Part shown: piece after piece, positions 34,294 through 42,691 of the stretch
Layout: each line of letters starts with the position of its first letter
Numbering within the stretch: position 1 is the stretch's first letter
NCBI GenBank assembly: GCA_943330705.2
Contig: CALQIT020000001.1
Location: forward strand, 62,001-126,000
DNA from: Streptomyces griseus
Lineage (GTDB): Bacteria; Bdellovibrionota; Bdellovibrionia; Bdellovibrionales; Bdellovibrionaceae
DNA: 64,000 nucleotides
Direction of reading: 5' to 3'
Program-made: the position numbers and the translations under genes
The notes under the pieces: model-generated
Told to the model about the DNA's origin: nothing
Seen by the model: only the letters and a program-made list of their open reading frames with translations
The model's database searches: none

Positions 34294-34946
34294 ATCGAGG
34301 TTACCTGTGCATCCTTTGGAGGTGAATACTTAAACAGTGATTTATCTTTTTTTGTTTTAAACTGAATTTGAGAAAAATTTAATGTGGTCAGGTTTCCTAC
34401 ATCATCCAGATATGACAAGGTCTTAAGCGTTTTCTTTTCGCTATCAACAATCAAAGTCATGGCCGTAATACTAAGGTCTTGAGCCAAGGGTTTTGCCTCA
34501 AACAAAGTGTCATGACCAAGGGGCGACTGCTTGATAATCTTTATTTGCTTTGAAAGCGGCTCTTTGCCAAAAAGGCTGCCAACCAATAATTGCGATCGAT
34601 TCTTTTTACTAACTTTAGCTTTGGTAACCTGAAGGGGTCCTGGAAATTCAGCTGTTGGATATTGAACATTCCAAATCGTACTACCATCAAAAATCAAAAG
34701 AGATTCTTCTGGCATCTGATTTTTCCACCGAAATAGGCCCTCGGCCATGTGGATTTTTCCCAGATACTTTGTTTCTTTACCTAACAAATCTGATTTGACT
34801 ACCTTTTCTACCGCCATTTCGATCAAATTCGCTTTGCGATACTTAGACGATAGCTCTTGCAACAGAACAGGCGTTTCTTCTTTTGCTGTCGTCTTACAAA
34901 TTGCGTGATCGGTAATTAATAGTAGAAAAATCAATGGCCATTTCAT
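34290..34946 (-). CDS. lolA: Outer-membrane lipoprotein carrier LolA
   Basis: A 218-residue exported protein: the signal peptide is at residues 1-18 (LIFLLLITDHAIC). Its body is the beta-rich LolA fold (LGKIHMAEGLFRWKNQMPEE; LLIFDGSTIWNVQYP), followed by a C-terminal half with LIVDSEKKTLKTLSYLDDVG. LolA carries lipoproteins across the periplasm from LolCDE to LolB. The call rests on the pattern of the LFRWK and FDG segments and the length. It lies between comF-like and rimO, coupled to rimO. Confidence 0.78.
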   Translation of the reverse strand: MKWPLIFLLLITDHAICKTTAKEETPVLLQELSSKYRKANLIEMAVEKVVKSDLLGKETKYLGKIHMAEGLFRWKNQMPEESLLIFDGSTIWNVQYPTAEFPGPLQVTKAKVSKKNRSQLLVGSLFGKEPLSKQIKIIKQSPLGHDTLFEAKPLAQDLSITAMTLIVDSEKKTLKTLSYLDDVGNLTTLNFSQIQFKTKKDKSLFKYSPPKDAQVTSI

Positions 34947-34958
34947 AAATCATCTATA

Positions 34959-35663
34959 TCACTCTAAGGAAAGACTCGCAAGTGACCCTCTGTAGGCCAA
35001 ACACCAAACCTCGAAGTTTTTCGGACAACCAAGGCTTCTGTACGCAGCAATTGCCGTTGCCCCAGTGGTAACAACGTCATCAACGAATATTATGGGCTGG
35101 CTGGTAGTAAATTTTTCAGGGTTTCCAAGTCGAATTCTTCTTCTTTGGCTTAGATTTCGAGTTTTTTGTGTTCCGACATTATCCCTAACTAGTGGGTTGT
35201 GCAGCCTCCAACCAGTCATATCAGATAGCGCTTTTGTAAGTTTATAGGCGTGGTCCTGCTGCTCTTTATTACGTGCCGGACTAGGAATTAGTATTGTTTC
35301 CGGATCCTCTAGGAAAATGCTGTTCTGAATTCGCTCGAGAAGTATTTGCCTGGCCCAATACCGGTAGGGGGCTTCGCGCCGACATCCTTTTAACTTCAGT
35401 AACAAACTTGAAAGTCCGTCACTTTGCTGTGGATTCCATGGAAACACTGAGTTCACCGGAATTTCGGTATTTAAATTTTCGAAAGTAATCGACCTCTCCT
35501 TGGACTCATTTCTTAGTTTCAATAATTGGATTTCACAAATTGCACAAAAAAGGGAATCCCCTTTACTAAATGAGCCGCAGGCAGTGCAGGTGTCTAGCTC
35601 ATATTGAATCCGGTCAGCGAACCAACTCAGGGTCAGCAACAGAGAATTAGATTTAATTTTCAT
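34959..35663 (-). CDS. comF: ComF-family phosphoribosyltransferase-like protein
   Basis: A 234-residue protein with an N-terminal zinc-ribbon (CTACGS, CAIC). The C-terminal phosphoribosyltransferase fold has the PRPP loop IIFVDDVVTTGATA and the QKTRNLSQRRR motif. ComF proteins take part in DNA uptake during natural transformation; many are genomically isolated and of uncertain function. No DNA-uptake gene is adjacent except pilT at 41 kb. There is no clear ribosome site. Confidence 0.82.
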   Translation of the reverse strand: MKIKSNSLLLTLSWFADRIQYELDTCTACGSFSKGDSLFCAICEIQLLKLRNESKERSITFENLNTEIPVNSVFPWNPQQSDGLSSLLLKLKGCRREAPYRYWARQILLERIQNSIFLEDPETILIPSPARNKEQQDHAYKLTKALSDMTGWRLHNPLVRDNVGTQKTRNLSQRRRIRLGNPEKFTTSQPIIFVDDVVTTGATAIAAYRSLGCPKNFEVWCLAYRGSLASLSLE

Positions 35664-35721
35664 ACGAGATAAAGTGATGCAAATCTTTGCCCAGATTCAG
35701 ATTAAATAGAAATTAGAAATC

Positions 35722-36192
35722 CTATTTATTATGGTAGGGCAGATTCTTAAAAATCATGAATCCTCGATATATTTGCTCAAGTGCAACCACCTGAGCAACC
35801 AGGTGATTAAAAACCATCGGCGATAGACTTATTTTTTTATTGGCGCGATCCTTCACGTCAAGACCAACGCCAAAGGCCCCACCAATAACAAACAGAGCTC
35901 TTTTTTTTCCTGAGTTTAATATTTTTTCTATAGTTTTTGAAAATTCGAGACTATTTAGAGATTCGCCGTGCTCGTCGAATAAGACCACATAGTCATCTGA
36001 TCGAATGTACTTTAGTATTTTTTCACTTTCAGCAGCCACTTTATTGGATTGGCTATTTCGAGGTGACTTAACCGATCCAATGTCATGAATTTCAATTTTG
36101 GTAAAATAGCTAATTTTATCAAGGTAGTGTGCGGTTGCAAGATCTGTCCATTTTTCTTGGGCTGAAGATAGATGAACTAACTCAAATTTCAT
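35722..36192 (-). CDS. rlmH: 23S rRNA pseudouridine-1915 N3-methyltransferase
   Basis: A SPOUT methyltransferase acting on 70S ribosomes. The 156-residue protein has the knot glycines FVIGGAFGVG, the LFDEHGESLNSLEFS block and the C-terminal FMIFKNLPYHNK. The final PYHNK is a slight variant of the usual PYHHK/R. The ATG overlaps the nadD-rsfS stop by four bases, so the two are translationally coupled. The order obgE-nadD-rsfS-rlmH is widely conserved. Confidence 0.93.
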   Translation of the reverse strand: MKFELVHLSSAQEKWTDLATAHYLDKISYFTKIEIHDIGSVKSPRNSQSNKVAAESEKILKYIRSDDYVVLFDEHGESLNSLEFSKTIEKILNSGKKRALFVIGGAFGVGLDVKDRANKKISLSPMVFNHLVAQVVALEQIYRGFMIFKNLPYHNK

Positions 36193-37211
36193 TTTGTCGC
36201 TAAGGACGAGTCCTTTAGACCAATATCGACAGCATCAAGCCAAAGTTTTTCAATTGAGTATTCCTGGCGAACAAAGTCATAAAATAGATGCACAATCAGA
36301 CTTCCGTAATCAAGAACCACCCAGCGGCCCTCACTTAGGCCTTCAATACTTTGCGGTAAAACACCGTACTCTTCTTTAACCGCATCAATCAGATTTTCAG
36401 CTAATGACGACGTATGCCGAGTGCTTGTACCTGAACAAATGACTGCAAACTCGCTTGGTGCGGACATTTTTCTAAGGTCGAACCCGCGAACCTGAATTCC
36501 TTTTTTTGAAAAAAGAACGTCACCGGCAAAGCTAGAAAATTTTTTAAAATCGCCAATTTTATCACCCAAATTAACGTATAATTTGTGTTCGCGGATGTAG
36601 TTTTCAACAGTTAAAGGTAAAAATTTGGACAGATTTTTGCCCGTGCGAATCCATTTTCGAAGCTCAGACGACGACAAGGCTAAATCCTGTAGCTTTAAAA
36701 ATTGGATGTTTCGGCCGGTTTTAAGTTCGATAAAATTGAAGTCATATTCCTCAACCAATTTTCCGATCTTTGGCGGAAGCTCTTCGGCAGAGCTTGGGAA
36801 CTCATAGCCTGGACGTGAGGTTACAATTAGATTGGCCTCAGCTAAGATGTCTTTATAGTCTTTCCATGATTCAAGTTCCTCAAATTTGTCCATTCCAATA
36901 ATTAGGAATAAATCATCGGCTGCGACAGTCTTGCGATAATTTTTGATAGTCTCAATTGTATAACTTTTTCCGCCGCGCTTAATTTCTTGATCGTCCACTT
37001 CAAATTGTGGTCCGTAAGAATCCAGCGATAACTTTGTTAAAATCAGGCGCTCTTCCAGGGTTGGACCCTCAGTCTGTTTTTTTAGGGGATTCTGCGACGC
37101 AGGCACGACGTAGATTTTTTTCAAGCCAGCTTTTTTAAGAACTGTTTGTAAACTATTTAAATGGCCAAAATGGGGCGGGTTAAATGATCCTCCGAAAATT
37201 CCTACTCTCAT
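36189..37211 (-). CDS. nadD: NadD-RsfS fusion: nicotinate-nucleotide adenylyltransferase plus ribosomal silencing factor
   Basis: One continuous 340-residue frame joins two normally separate proteins. Residues 1-212 are NadD: FGGSFNPPHFGH at 7-18, VPASQNP, IIGMDKF and the LSSSELRKWI motif near 178. It makes deamido-NAD from nicotinate mononucleotide and ATP. Residues 225-330 are RsfS (VRGFDLRKMSAPSEFAVICS; WVVLDYGSLIVHLFYDFVR), which binds L14 to stop subunit joining during starvation. No stop or frameshift separates them. In many genomes nadD and rsfS are adjacent separate genes, so this is a gene fusion. It overlaps both neighbours by four bases. Confidence 0.9.
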   Translation of the reverse strand: MRVGIFGGSFNPPHFGHLNSLQTVLKKAGLKKIYVVPASQNPLKKQTEGPTLEERLILTKLSLDSYGPQFEVDDQEIKRGGKSYTIETIKNYRKTVAADDLFLIIGMDKFEELESWKDYKDILAEANLIVTSRPGYEFPSSAEELPPKIGKLVEEYDFNFIELKTGRNIQFLKLQDLALSSSELRKWIRTGKNLSKFLPLTVENYIREHKLYVNLGDKIGDFKKFSSFAGDVLFSKKGIQVRGFDLRKMSAPSEFAVICSGTSTRHTSSLAENLIDAVKEEYGVLPQSIEGLSEGRWVVLDYGSLIVHLFYDFVRQEYSIEKLWLDAVDIGLKDSSLATK

Positions 37212-38242
37212 AACTCTGTGTCCTCTGTAAAAACAAATTTACCAATTTCGAAAACAAGCAGCTCGATATTTTTCCCAGTCACTGCTGAAATTGAAAATGG
37301 TTTTAATCCTGTTTTCTTTTGAAAATCAGTTTCTAGTTTTTTTAGTTTTTCCGGCGTTACGGTGTCAATTTTGCTAAAAACCACCAGCTGTGGACGAGTC
37401 GTCAAAGGGAAGAAGCCCTCTTTATCGTGATTCGCTTTATCATACATATCCAGCTCATAATTGATGTCCTTGTAATCCTGAGCCGGGTCATCCGAAGAAA
37501 CCCCTGATACATCAATAAGATGGACAAATACTTTTGTGCGTTCGATGTGCCTTAAAAATTGGGTCCCAAGCCCTGCGCCTGTGTGCGCTCCTTTGATTAA
37601 TCCGGGAATATCAGCAACCACGAAGGATCTAAACTCGGCCGCTTTAACAACACCCAAATTTGGGGTTAATGTCGTAAATGGATAGTCGGCAATTTTGGGT
37701 TTGGCAGCAGAAATACGAGCAATTAGGGTTGATTTACCAGCATTTGGAAATCCAATAATTCCAACATCGGCAATCAACTTCAATTCTAGGGTCACCTTCA
37801 ATTCAATTCCAGGCTCACCGGGCTGAGCTTTTTCAGGAGCTTGATTGATTGATGACTTAAAAAAGGTATTTCCTTTGCCACCGCGTCCGCCTTGCAACAG
37901 CACATGTTCTTTGATGCCTGTCATGTCGACAAGAATCTCGCCGTCTTCCCCGCGAACGATGGTGCCTGGAGGAACTCGCAAAACTAGATTTTCTCCGGCT
38001 GGACCGGAACAATCTGAGGCCCCACCTGGGTGCCCGTCTTCTGCGGAATAGCGTTTATTAAATCTGAAATCCACAAGTGAATTGACGTTACCGGTAGCGC
38101 GCAAGACAAGATTGCCACCTCGGCCACCGTCGCCGCCATCTGGTCCGCCCCTAGGGGTCATGGATTCGCGACGGAAACTGACTCGTCCTGCCCCGCCTTT
38201 TCCTGAACCGATTCTAATTTTAATTTCGTCAATAAATTTCAT
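37208..38242 (-). CDS. obgE: Obg-family ribosome-associated GTPase
   Basis: A 344-residue essential GTPase of 50S assembly and stress control. The N-terminal glycine-rich Obg fold (GSGKGGAGRVSFRRE, GPDGGDGGRGGN) is followed by the G domain. G1 is GFPNAGKST, G3 is VADIPGLIKGAHTGAGLG and G4 is FSKID. ATG 38242 has an AGG four bases upstream. A terminator hairpin lies only about 11 bases before the start, so expression likely depends on read-through from rpmA. The order rplU-rpmA-obgE is standard. Confidence 0.95.
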   Translation of the reverse strand: MKFIDEIKIRIGSGKGGAGRVSFRRESMTPRGGPDGGDGGRGGNLVLRATGNVNSLVDFRFNKRYSAEDGHPGGASDCSGPAGENLVLRVPPGTIVRGEDGEILVDMTGIKEHVLLQGGRGGKGNTFFKSSINQAPEKAQPGEPGIELKVTLELKLIADVGIIGFPNAGKSTLIARISAAKPKIADYPFTTLTPNLGVVKAAEFRSFVVADIPGLIKGAHTGAGLGTQFLRHIERTKVFVHLIDVSGVSSDDPAQDYKDINYELDMYDKANHDKEGFFPLTTRPQLVVFSKIDTVTPEKLKKLETDFQKKTGLKPFSISAVTGKNIELLVFEIGKFVFTEDTEL

Positions 38243-38252
38243 ATGCCTAACA

Positions 38253-38286
38253 CAAAAAAAGGAGCCTGATTTCGAGGCTCCTTTTT
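38253..38286 (-). terminator. Intrinsic terminator between rpmA and obgE
   Basis: On the minus strand a seven-base stem GGAGCCT/AGGCTCC with a seven-base loop (38281-38261) is followed by a run of seven T (38260-38254). The plus strand also has a T run after the stem, so it may work in both directions. It lies about 11 bases before the obgE ATG. Confidence 0.85.
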
Positions 38287-38315
38287 CCTTGGAATGGAAT
38301 CAATGATTCAAACTA

Positions 38316-38579
38316 TTAAGCTGCTGACTTCGGGAACACACTAATTTTGAATCGATCTTTTGAGAATCGTTCAAACTTAACAAGCCCTTCGATCACTGAA
38401 TAGATAGTGTGATCACGGCCAATTTTTACATTGCTGCCAGTTTGGAATCTTGTTCCACGCTGACGAATGATAATTGTACCTGGTTTTACTAACTGACCAC
38501 CAAAACGCTTCACACCAAGTCGTTTACTTTGTGAGTCGCGTCCGTTCTTGGTTGAGCCGCCGGCCTTCTTACTTGCCAT
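38316..38579 (-). CDS. rpmA: Ribosomal protein L27
   Basis: An 87-residue protein with the L27 start [20 protein letters not shown] and the conserved [18 protein letters not shown] core. Its N-terminus reaches the peptidyl-transferase centre. It begins directly with Ala2, with no cleavable N-terminal extension of the kind seen in Firmicutes. It follows rplU at 25 bases. Confidence 0.97.
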   Translation of the reverse strand: MASKKAGGSTKNGRDSQSKRLGVKRFGGQLVKPGTIIIRQRGTRFQTGSNVKIGRDHTIYSVIEGLVKFERFSKDRFKISVFPKSAA

Positions 38580-38604
38580 TTTTTACTCCGTTGCAATTAA
38601 TTCT

Positions 38605-39183
38605 TTATGCTTTTTTACTAGTTTTTTTAACGGTCTTTTTAGCTGCGCCTTTTTTTGCTCCAGCTTTTTTCTTCGCTGATGCAGATTTTTTGGGAGCCGC
38701 TTTTTTGGCCGTGACTTTTTTTGCTGAAGGTTTTTTTGCTAATTTCTTCTCTTCAACAACTTCTTTGTTACCTTTAGATTCAATACGAGCCGTGGTGCGT
38801 GCTGTGATTTTCTCGGCACGAACTTGATCAACGTCGATCACATTGGCTGAAGTATCAGATTTAGTGGTTTTGCCATCCAGTGAAATTGCTTTCACAAACA
38901 ACTCTGTAAAGTGTTGGCGATGGGTTTTGAAACGACGATAACCCTGACGACGTTTCTTTTTGAAAATAATAACTTTGCGATCTTTAGTTTGCTTAGTAAC
39001 AATCACAGTTACTTTTGCATTTTTCACAGTCGGTTGCCCAGTTACAGTGGAATCTCCACCTACAACTAAAACTTCAGTGATATCAAACTCAGAACCCAAA
39101 GCATTTTCTAGCTTTTCAACACGGATAACATCACCAGGCTGAACCTTGTACTGCTTACCGCCGGTACGAACAATGGCGTACAT
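38605..39183 (-). CDS. rplU: Ribosomal protein L21 with histone-H1-like Lys/Ala tail
   Basis: Residues 1-101 are a normal L21 (YAIVRTGGKQYKVQPGD; KKKRRQGYRRFKTHRQ). Residues 102-145 form a linker and 146-192 a tail rich in Lys and Ala (KKVTAKKAAPKKSASAKKK and similar). Usual bacterial L21 is about 103 residues. The tail resembles H1-type proteins and the 24-aa peptide at 13466. ATG 39183 has a GGAGG eight bases upstream; a longer frame to 39285 lacks it. The tail may bind rRNA or DNA, unproven. Confidence 0.93.
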   Translation of the reverse strand: MYAIVRTGGKQYKVQPGDVIRVEKLENALGSEFDITEVLVVGGDSTVTGQPTVKNAKVTVIVTKQTKDRKVIIFKKKRRQGYRRFKTHRQHFTELFVKAISLDGKTTKSDTSANVIDVDQVRAEKITARTTARIESKGNKEVVEEKKLAKKPSAKKVTAKKAAPKKSASAKKKAGAKKGAAKKTVKKTSKKA

Positions 39184-39252
39184 TACGAACCTCCAAAATT
39201 GATGGATTTGTTCCCATCGAAGCCAACAGGATTTGCCACTCCGCAGTCGGTT

Positions 39253-39258
39253 TGTCAA
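39253..39258 (-). promoter_or_regulatory. -35-like box in the rplU leader
   Basis: A perfect TTGACA on the minus strand (complement of 39253-39258), about 70 bases before the rplU start. No good -10 occurs at 16-18 bases (best CAAATC), so only half a promoter is visible. The 215-base spacer between the RNase gene and rplU otherwise holds nothing I recognise. Confidence 0.25.
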
Positions 39259-39398
39259 CCCGTAGGCTGCAAGTTTAGCTAGCAAAGCAAAGAAAAGGCA
39301 AATACTAGCTTCGAAATTCTGATTTTAATCTTCTTTTTTATCGTCAATAATACTGATAAATATACGAATATATTGATGTTTATTCGTTTTTATGATCG

Positions 39399-40931
39399 CT
39401 AGATGTAAAAGATCTCGTACTGTTCAACGTGGTAGCCGGGCTCGATCTTAAAAGCGACGGAGCGGCCGATTTTTTTCTCAATAAAAGAAAGGGTTTCGCT
39501 TTCGACCTCATAAACCCAATCCACAACCTCGGCGTGGCAATGGATAACCACGGTGACCTTTTTTCTATCATTGGGGTTGAGATCTCGCTCTAGTTCACGG
39601 AAAATTTCGCCAGCGATTGTTGATTTCCTTTTAACAAACCCTTTGCCCTCGCAATAACTACAGGGTTCACACAAAGTCTTGATCATCGAAGGCCGGATGC
39701 GTTTGCGGGTCATTTCGACTAAACCCAAAGGTGACATTGAAATGATATTGGTTCGGGCCCGATCACTTTTAAGCTCTTCACCCAATAGGGCTAGTACTTT
39801 TTCCCGATTGGATTCCTTTTCCATATCAATAAAATCGATGATGATAATGCCGCCACAGTTTCGAATTCTTAGTTGATGTGCAATTTCTTTAACCGACTCA
39901 AGATTTGTTTTAAGGATGGTTTCCTCAAGGTCCCTTTTGCCAACAAATTTTCCGGTATTGACATCAACAACGACCAAAGCTTCGGCTTCATCAATTACAA
40001 TATAGCCACCTGATTTTAACCAAATCTTTCGATCCATTGAGCGTGAAATCTCAAGATCGATTTCATACATATCAAATAGCGGTTTTGATTCTTGATAGTG
40101 CACAATGTTTTGTTTGTACTTGGGCATCAATTGTCCGACAAACTTTTCGACACGCTTGTGGGATTCAAGGTCATCAACCCAAACAGTTATGACATCTTCA
40201 TTCATCAGATCGCGCAAAGCTCTAAGCTCAACATCGATTTCTTGATGAAGCAGCCCTGTGCTTTTTCGCTTTTCGTAGTTTTTAAATATTTCTTTACTGA
40301 GGCGGTCCAAATATTCGATATCTGTTTTTAAGCTTTCATCGCTGGCAGCTTCACCGGCTGTTCGAACAATGACGCCGCCAGAGGGGTTCGCTTTTTGTAC
40401 TATTGCTTTTAATCGATCTCGCTCTTGCTCGTTTTCAATCTTGCGCGAAATTCCCAAATGACGAATTGTCGGCAGATAAACAATGAATCGTCCGGGTAAA
40501 GAAACGTGAGTCGTTAATCGAGCCCCCTTTGTGCCCATGGGATCTTTAGCAACTTGCACTAAAATATGCTGACCTTCATTGATCAAATCCTGAATCGGCG
40601 TCTTGATGACAGAAGAGTTGCGCTTGAAAGGCTCTTGCTCATCAATAAGATCAAGATTTTCGTCTAGGTTTTCGTCTCGTTCTTCTTGAAAGCCTTCGTC
40701 GAAGTCTTCGCGAATATCGCCAACATACAGAAACGCCGCTTTTTCCAATCCGATATCAACAAACGCCGCCTGCATTCCAGGCAGAACTCGAATGACTTTC
40801 CCGCGATGGATCGAGCCGACCAAAGTCGGAGAAGTCTTTCGTTCGATCTTCAGATCGATTAGGGTTCCGGCCTCGACGTAAGCAACTCGCGTTTCACCCG
40901 GTCTGACGTTGATTAAAATTTCTGCTGACAT
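39399..40931 (-). CDS. rng: Ribonuclease E/G family endoribonuclease
   Basis: A 510-residue RNase G-type endonuclease that processes rRNA and mRNA 5' ends. The N-terminal S1 domain (HRGKVIRVLPGMQAAFVDIG) contains an acidic insertion near residues 80-115 (DENLDENLDLIDEQEPF). The catalytic DNase-I-like domain has VVVDVNTGKFVGKRDLEET and IIIDFIDM. The zinc-link cysteines are CEPCSYC. No long C-terminal degradosome scaffold is present, so it is RNase G-like rather than RNase E. ATG 40931 has GGGAG nine bases upstream. Confidence 0.9.
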   Translation of the reverse strand: MSAEILINVRPGETRVAYVEAGTLIDLKIERKTSPTLVGSIHRGKVIRVLPGMQAAFVDIGLEKAAFLYVGDIREDFDEGFQEERDENLDENLDLIDEQEPFKRNSSVIKTPIQDLINEGQHILVQVAKDPMGTKGARLTTHVSLPGRFIVYLPTIRHLGISRKIENEQERDRLKAIVQKANPSGGVIVRTAGEAASDESLKTDIEYLDRLSKEIFKNYEKRKSTGLLHQEIDVELRALRDLMNEDVITVWVDDLESHKRVEKFVGQLMPKYKQNIVHYQESKPLFDMYEIDLEISRSMDRKIWLKSGGYIVIDEAEALVVVDVNTGKFVGKRDLEETILKTNLESVKEIAHQLRIRNCGGIIIIDFIDMEKESNREKVLALLGEELKSDRARTNIISMSPLGLVEMTRKRIRPSMIKTLCEPCSYCEGKGFVKRKSTIAGEIFRELERDLNPNDRKKVTVVIHCHAEVVDWVYEVESETLSFIEKKIGRSVAFKIEPGYHVEQYEIFYI

Positions 40932-41088
40932 TTTCGTCTCCCGAGGTTCGTGTCCTGCCAAGCTAGCAGGACTTAGCGCCAGCAGCAAACTGCATGGCAT
41001 TAGTTGGAGCTCGACGAAAGCTCTAGTTCTTAGAAACACCCTTGAGTCTTAGCTCCTGGCTGCCGATAGGGACTTGTAAGGGGTCTAA

Positions 41089-42144
41089 ATGGCTACGATC
41101 GACGAACTGTTTAAAATTATGGTTGAGCAAGGTGCCTCGGATTTGCATCTAACGAGTGGAGCTCCCCCCTATTTACGGTTGCATGGTGGAATGGTTCCGC
41201 TGAATTATCGAGACCTATCGAACCAAGACATTCAGTCTTTAATTTTTGAGATTCTAAATGAAAAGCAGAAAAAGCAATTTATTGAAAAGTGGGAGCTTGA
41301 TCTTGCCTACACGGTACCAAATTTGGGTCGCTTTCGTTGCAATGTTTTTATGCAACGAAAGGGATTAGGTGCGGTATTTCGTATCATTCCAGAGAGAATT
41401 AAAAGTCCGCAAGATCTTGGACTTCCCGCTTCGCTTTTGGATCTGATCGACTGTGACAAAGGTTTGATTTTGGTAACCGGCCCGACGGGCTCTGGTAAGT
41501 CCACGACTTTGGCTGCTTTGATTCATCACATAAATATGACCAAAGATTGCCATATTCTTACGGTTGAAGATCCCATCGAGTTCGTGCATTCGAATTTGAA
41601 GTCGGTGGTAAATCAGCGTGAAGTTGGAACTCACACCAAATCATTTGGCAACGCTTTAAAATCTGCCTTGCGTGAAGATCCAGATATCATGCTGGTCGGC
41701 GAGTTGCGGGATTTAGAAACAATTTCATTGGCTTTAACAGCAGCAGAAACTGGGCATTTGGTCTTTGGCACTTTACATACAAATTCGGCAGCAAAAACCG
41801 TGGATCGAATCATTGACGTTTTTCCTGAAGGGCAGCAGGCACAAATCCGTACTATGTTGGCCGAATCCTTAAGGGGCGTCATAGCACAAACGCTGTTTCC
41901 AAAACGAGATGGCAAGGGTCGCGTCGCAGCCTATGAAATTCTGCGCTGTACAAAAGCAATTTCGAATCTGATTCGCGAGAACAAAATCCATCAAATTGCT
42001 TCACAAATTCAAACCGGACAGAAGTATGGAATGATTTTGTTTGAAAAATACATCGATGATTTGGTAAAAAGAGGTCTGATTCACAAATCCGACGCCAATT
42101 CGTTTCTCGGAAAAGACGTAGAAGATGTTGATAAAGCAAGCTAA
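41089..42144 (+). CDS. pilT: Type IV pilus retraction ATPase PilT
   Basis: A 351-residue hexameric motor that depolymerises type IV pili. The N-terminal ASDLHLTSGAPPYLRLHG is typical. Walker A is GPTGSGKST, the Asp box is LTVEDPIEF, Walker B is LREDPDIMLVGELRDLET and the His box is GHLVFGTLHTNSA. The first part of the retraction motif (AYEIL) follows. AAGGGG lies eight bases before ATG. No other pilus gene is adjacent; it is a stand-alone gene opposite the RNase gene. Confidence 0.93.
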   Translation: MATIDELFKIMVEQGASDLHLTSGAPPYLRLHGGMVPLNYRDLSNQDIQSLIFEILNEKQKKQFIEKWELDLAYTVPNLGRFRCNVFMQRKGLGAVFRIIPERIKSPQDLGLPASLLDLIDCDKGLILVTGPTGSGKSTTLAALIHHINMTKDCHILTVEDPIEFVHSNLKSVVNQREVGTHTKSFGNALKSALREDPDIMLVGELRDLETISLALTAAETGHLVFGTLHTNSAAKTVDRIIDVFPEGQQAQIRTMLAESLRGVIAQTLFPKRDGKGRVAAYEILRCTKAISNLIRENKIHQIASQIQTGQKYGMILFEKYIDDLVKRGLIHKSDANSFLGKDVEDVDKAS

Positions 42145-42164
42145 TACCGCGTCGGAATGACTAC

Positions 42165-42515
42165 TTAAAATTCGAACTCGTAGACAAAAAGAGCCGGTGC
42201 AGGCACCCTTTTTTTGTTTGGATTCGTGGGTGCTTCAACCTGCTGATCGAGGCGTCTATCCGTCGCCTTCTGCACAACATAGGCAGAGCCTCCAAGGACT
42301 CCTAGAGCCAATCCTGTCCAGATATTTCCAATATGCTCCTGAGGCTCACCATAAAAACTAAGGGTGCTTAAACCAAGGACTGCGCCACCCAAGCCAGCAA
42401 AAATGACCGTTGCAAAATTCTGACGAAAACTTCCCATCGAACTGGACTGGGCACGGACTGGCTGAACCGCAAAAAGAACTAACACTGAAAAAACCATTGA
42501 AATCACGGTTTTCAT
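42165..42515 (-). CDS. Small exported/membrane protein, unknown
   Basis: A 116-residue protein with a signal peptide ending near Ala22 (VFSVLVLFAVQPVRA). One or two glycine-rich hydrophobic segments follow (FATVIFAGLGGAVLGLSTL; IWTGLALGVLGGSAYVV), then a basic, Pro-containing tail ending in FVYEFEF. This is compatible with a small periplasm-facing membrane protein. I do not recognise a family. GGAG lies eight bases before the ATG. A seven-base inverted repeat sits just upstream. Confidence 0.65.
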   Translation of the reverse strand: MKTVISMVFSVLVLFAVQPVRAQSSSMGSFRQNFATVIFAGLGGAVLGLSTLSFYGEPQEHIGNIWTGLALGVLGGSAYVVQKATDRRLDQQVEAPTNPNKKRVPAPALFVYEFEF

Positions 42516-42531
42516 TTATTTGTCTCCATTA

Positions 42532-42553
42532 CTTGATCTCCATCAGGATCAAG
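42532..42553. promoter_or_regulatory. Operator-like inverted repeat upstream of the small exported protein
   Basis: CTTGATC (42532-42538) and GATCAAG (42547-42553) are perfect inverted arms with an eight-base spacer. They lie within 40 bases of the minus-strand start codon at 42515. It could be a DNA operator or a short RNA hairpin. No role is known. Confidence 0.35.
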
Positions 42554-42691
42554 CGCAACAGTCCAAACTTCGACTGTCATAAAAAGTTTTAATAAAATTA
42601 GCCTTAAGATGGTGTTTTGACTTTTCATATTTCGATTGTTAGCCTCTGCCGTCATAGTATCAGCATATAGGGGTGGCTCGTGCAAGGCGAA

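Noticed and set aside
39184-39285. N-terminal extension of L21
   Set aside because: The longer frame crosses the GGAGG ribosome site of ATG 39183 and gives no L21-like sequence.
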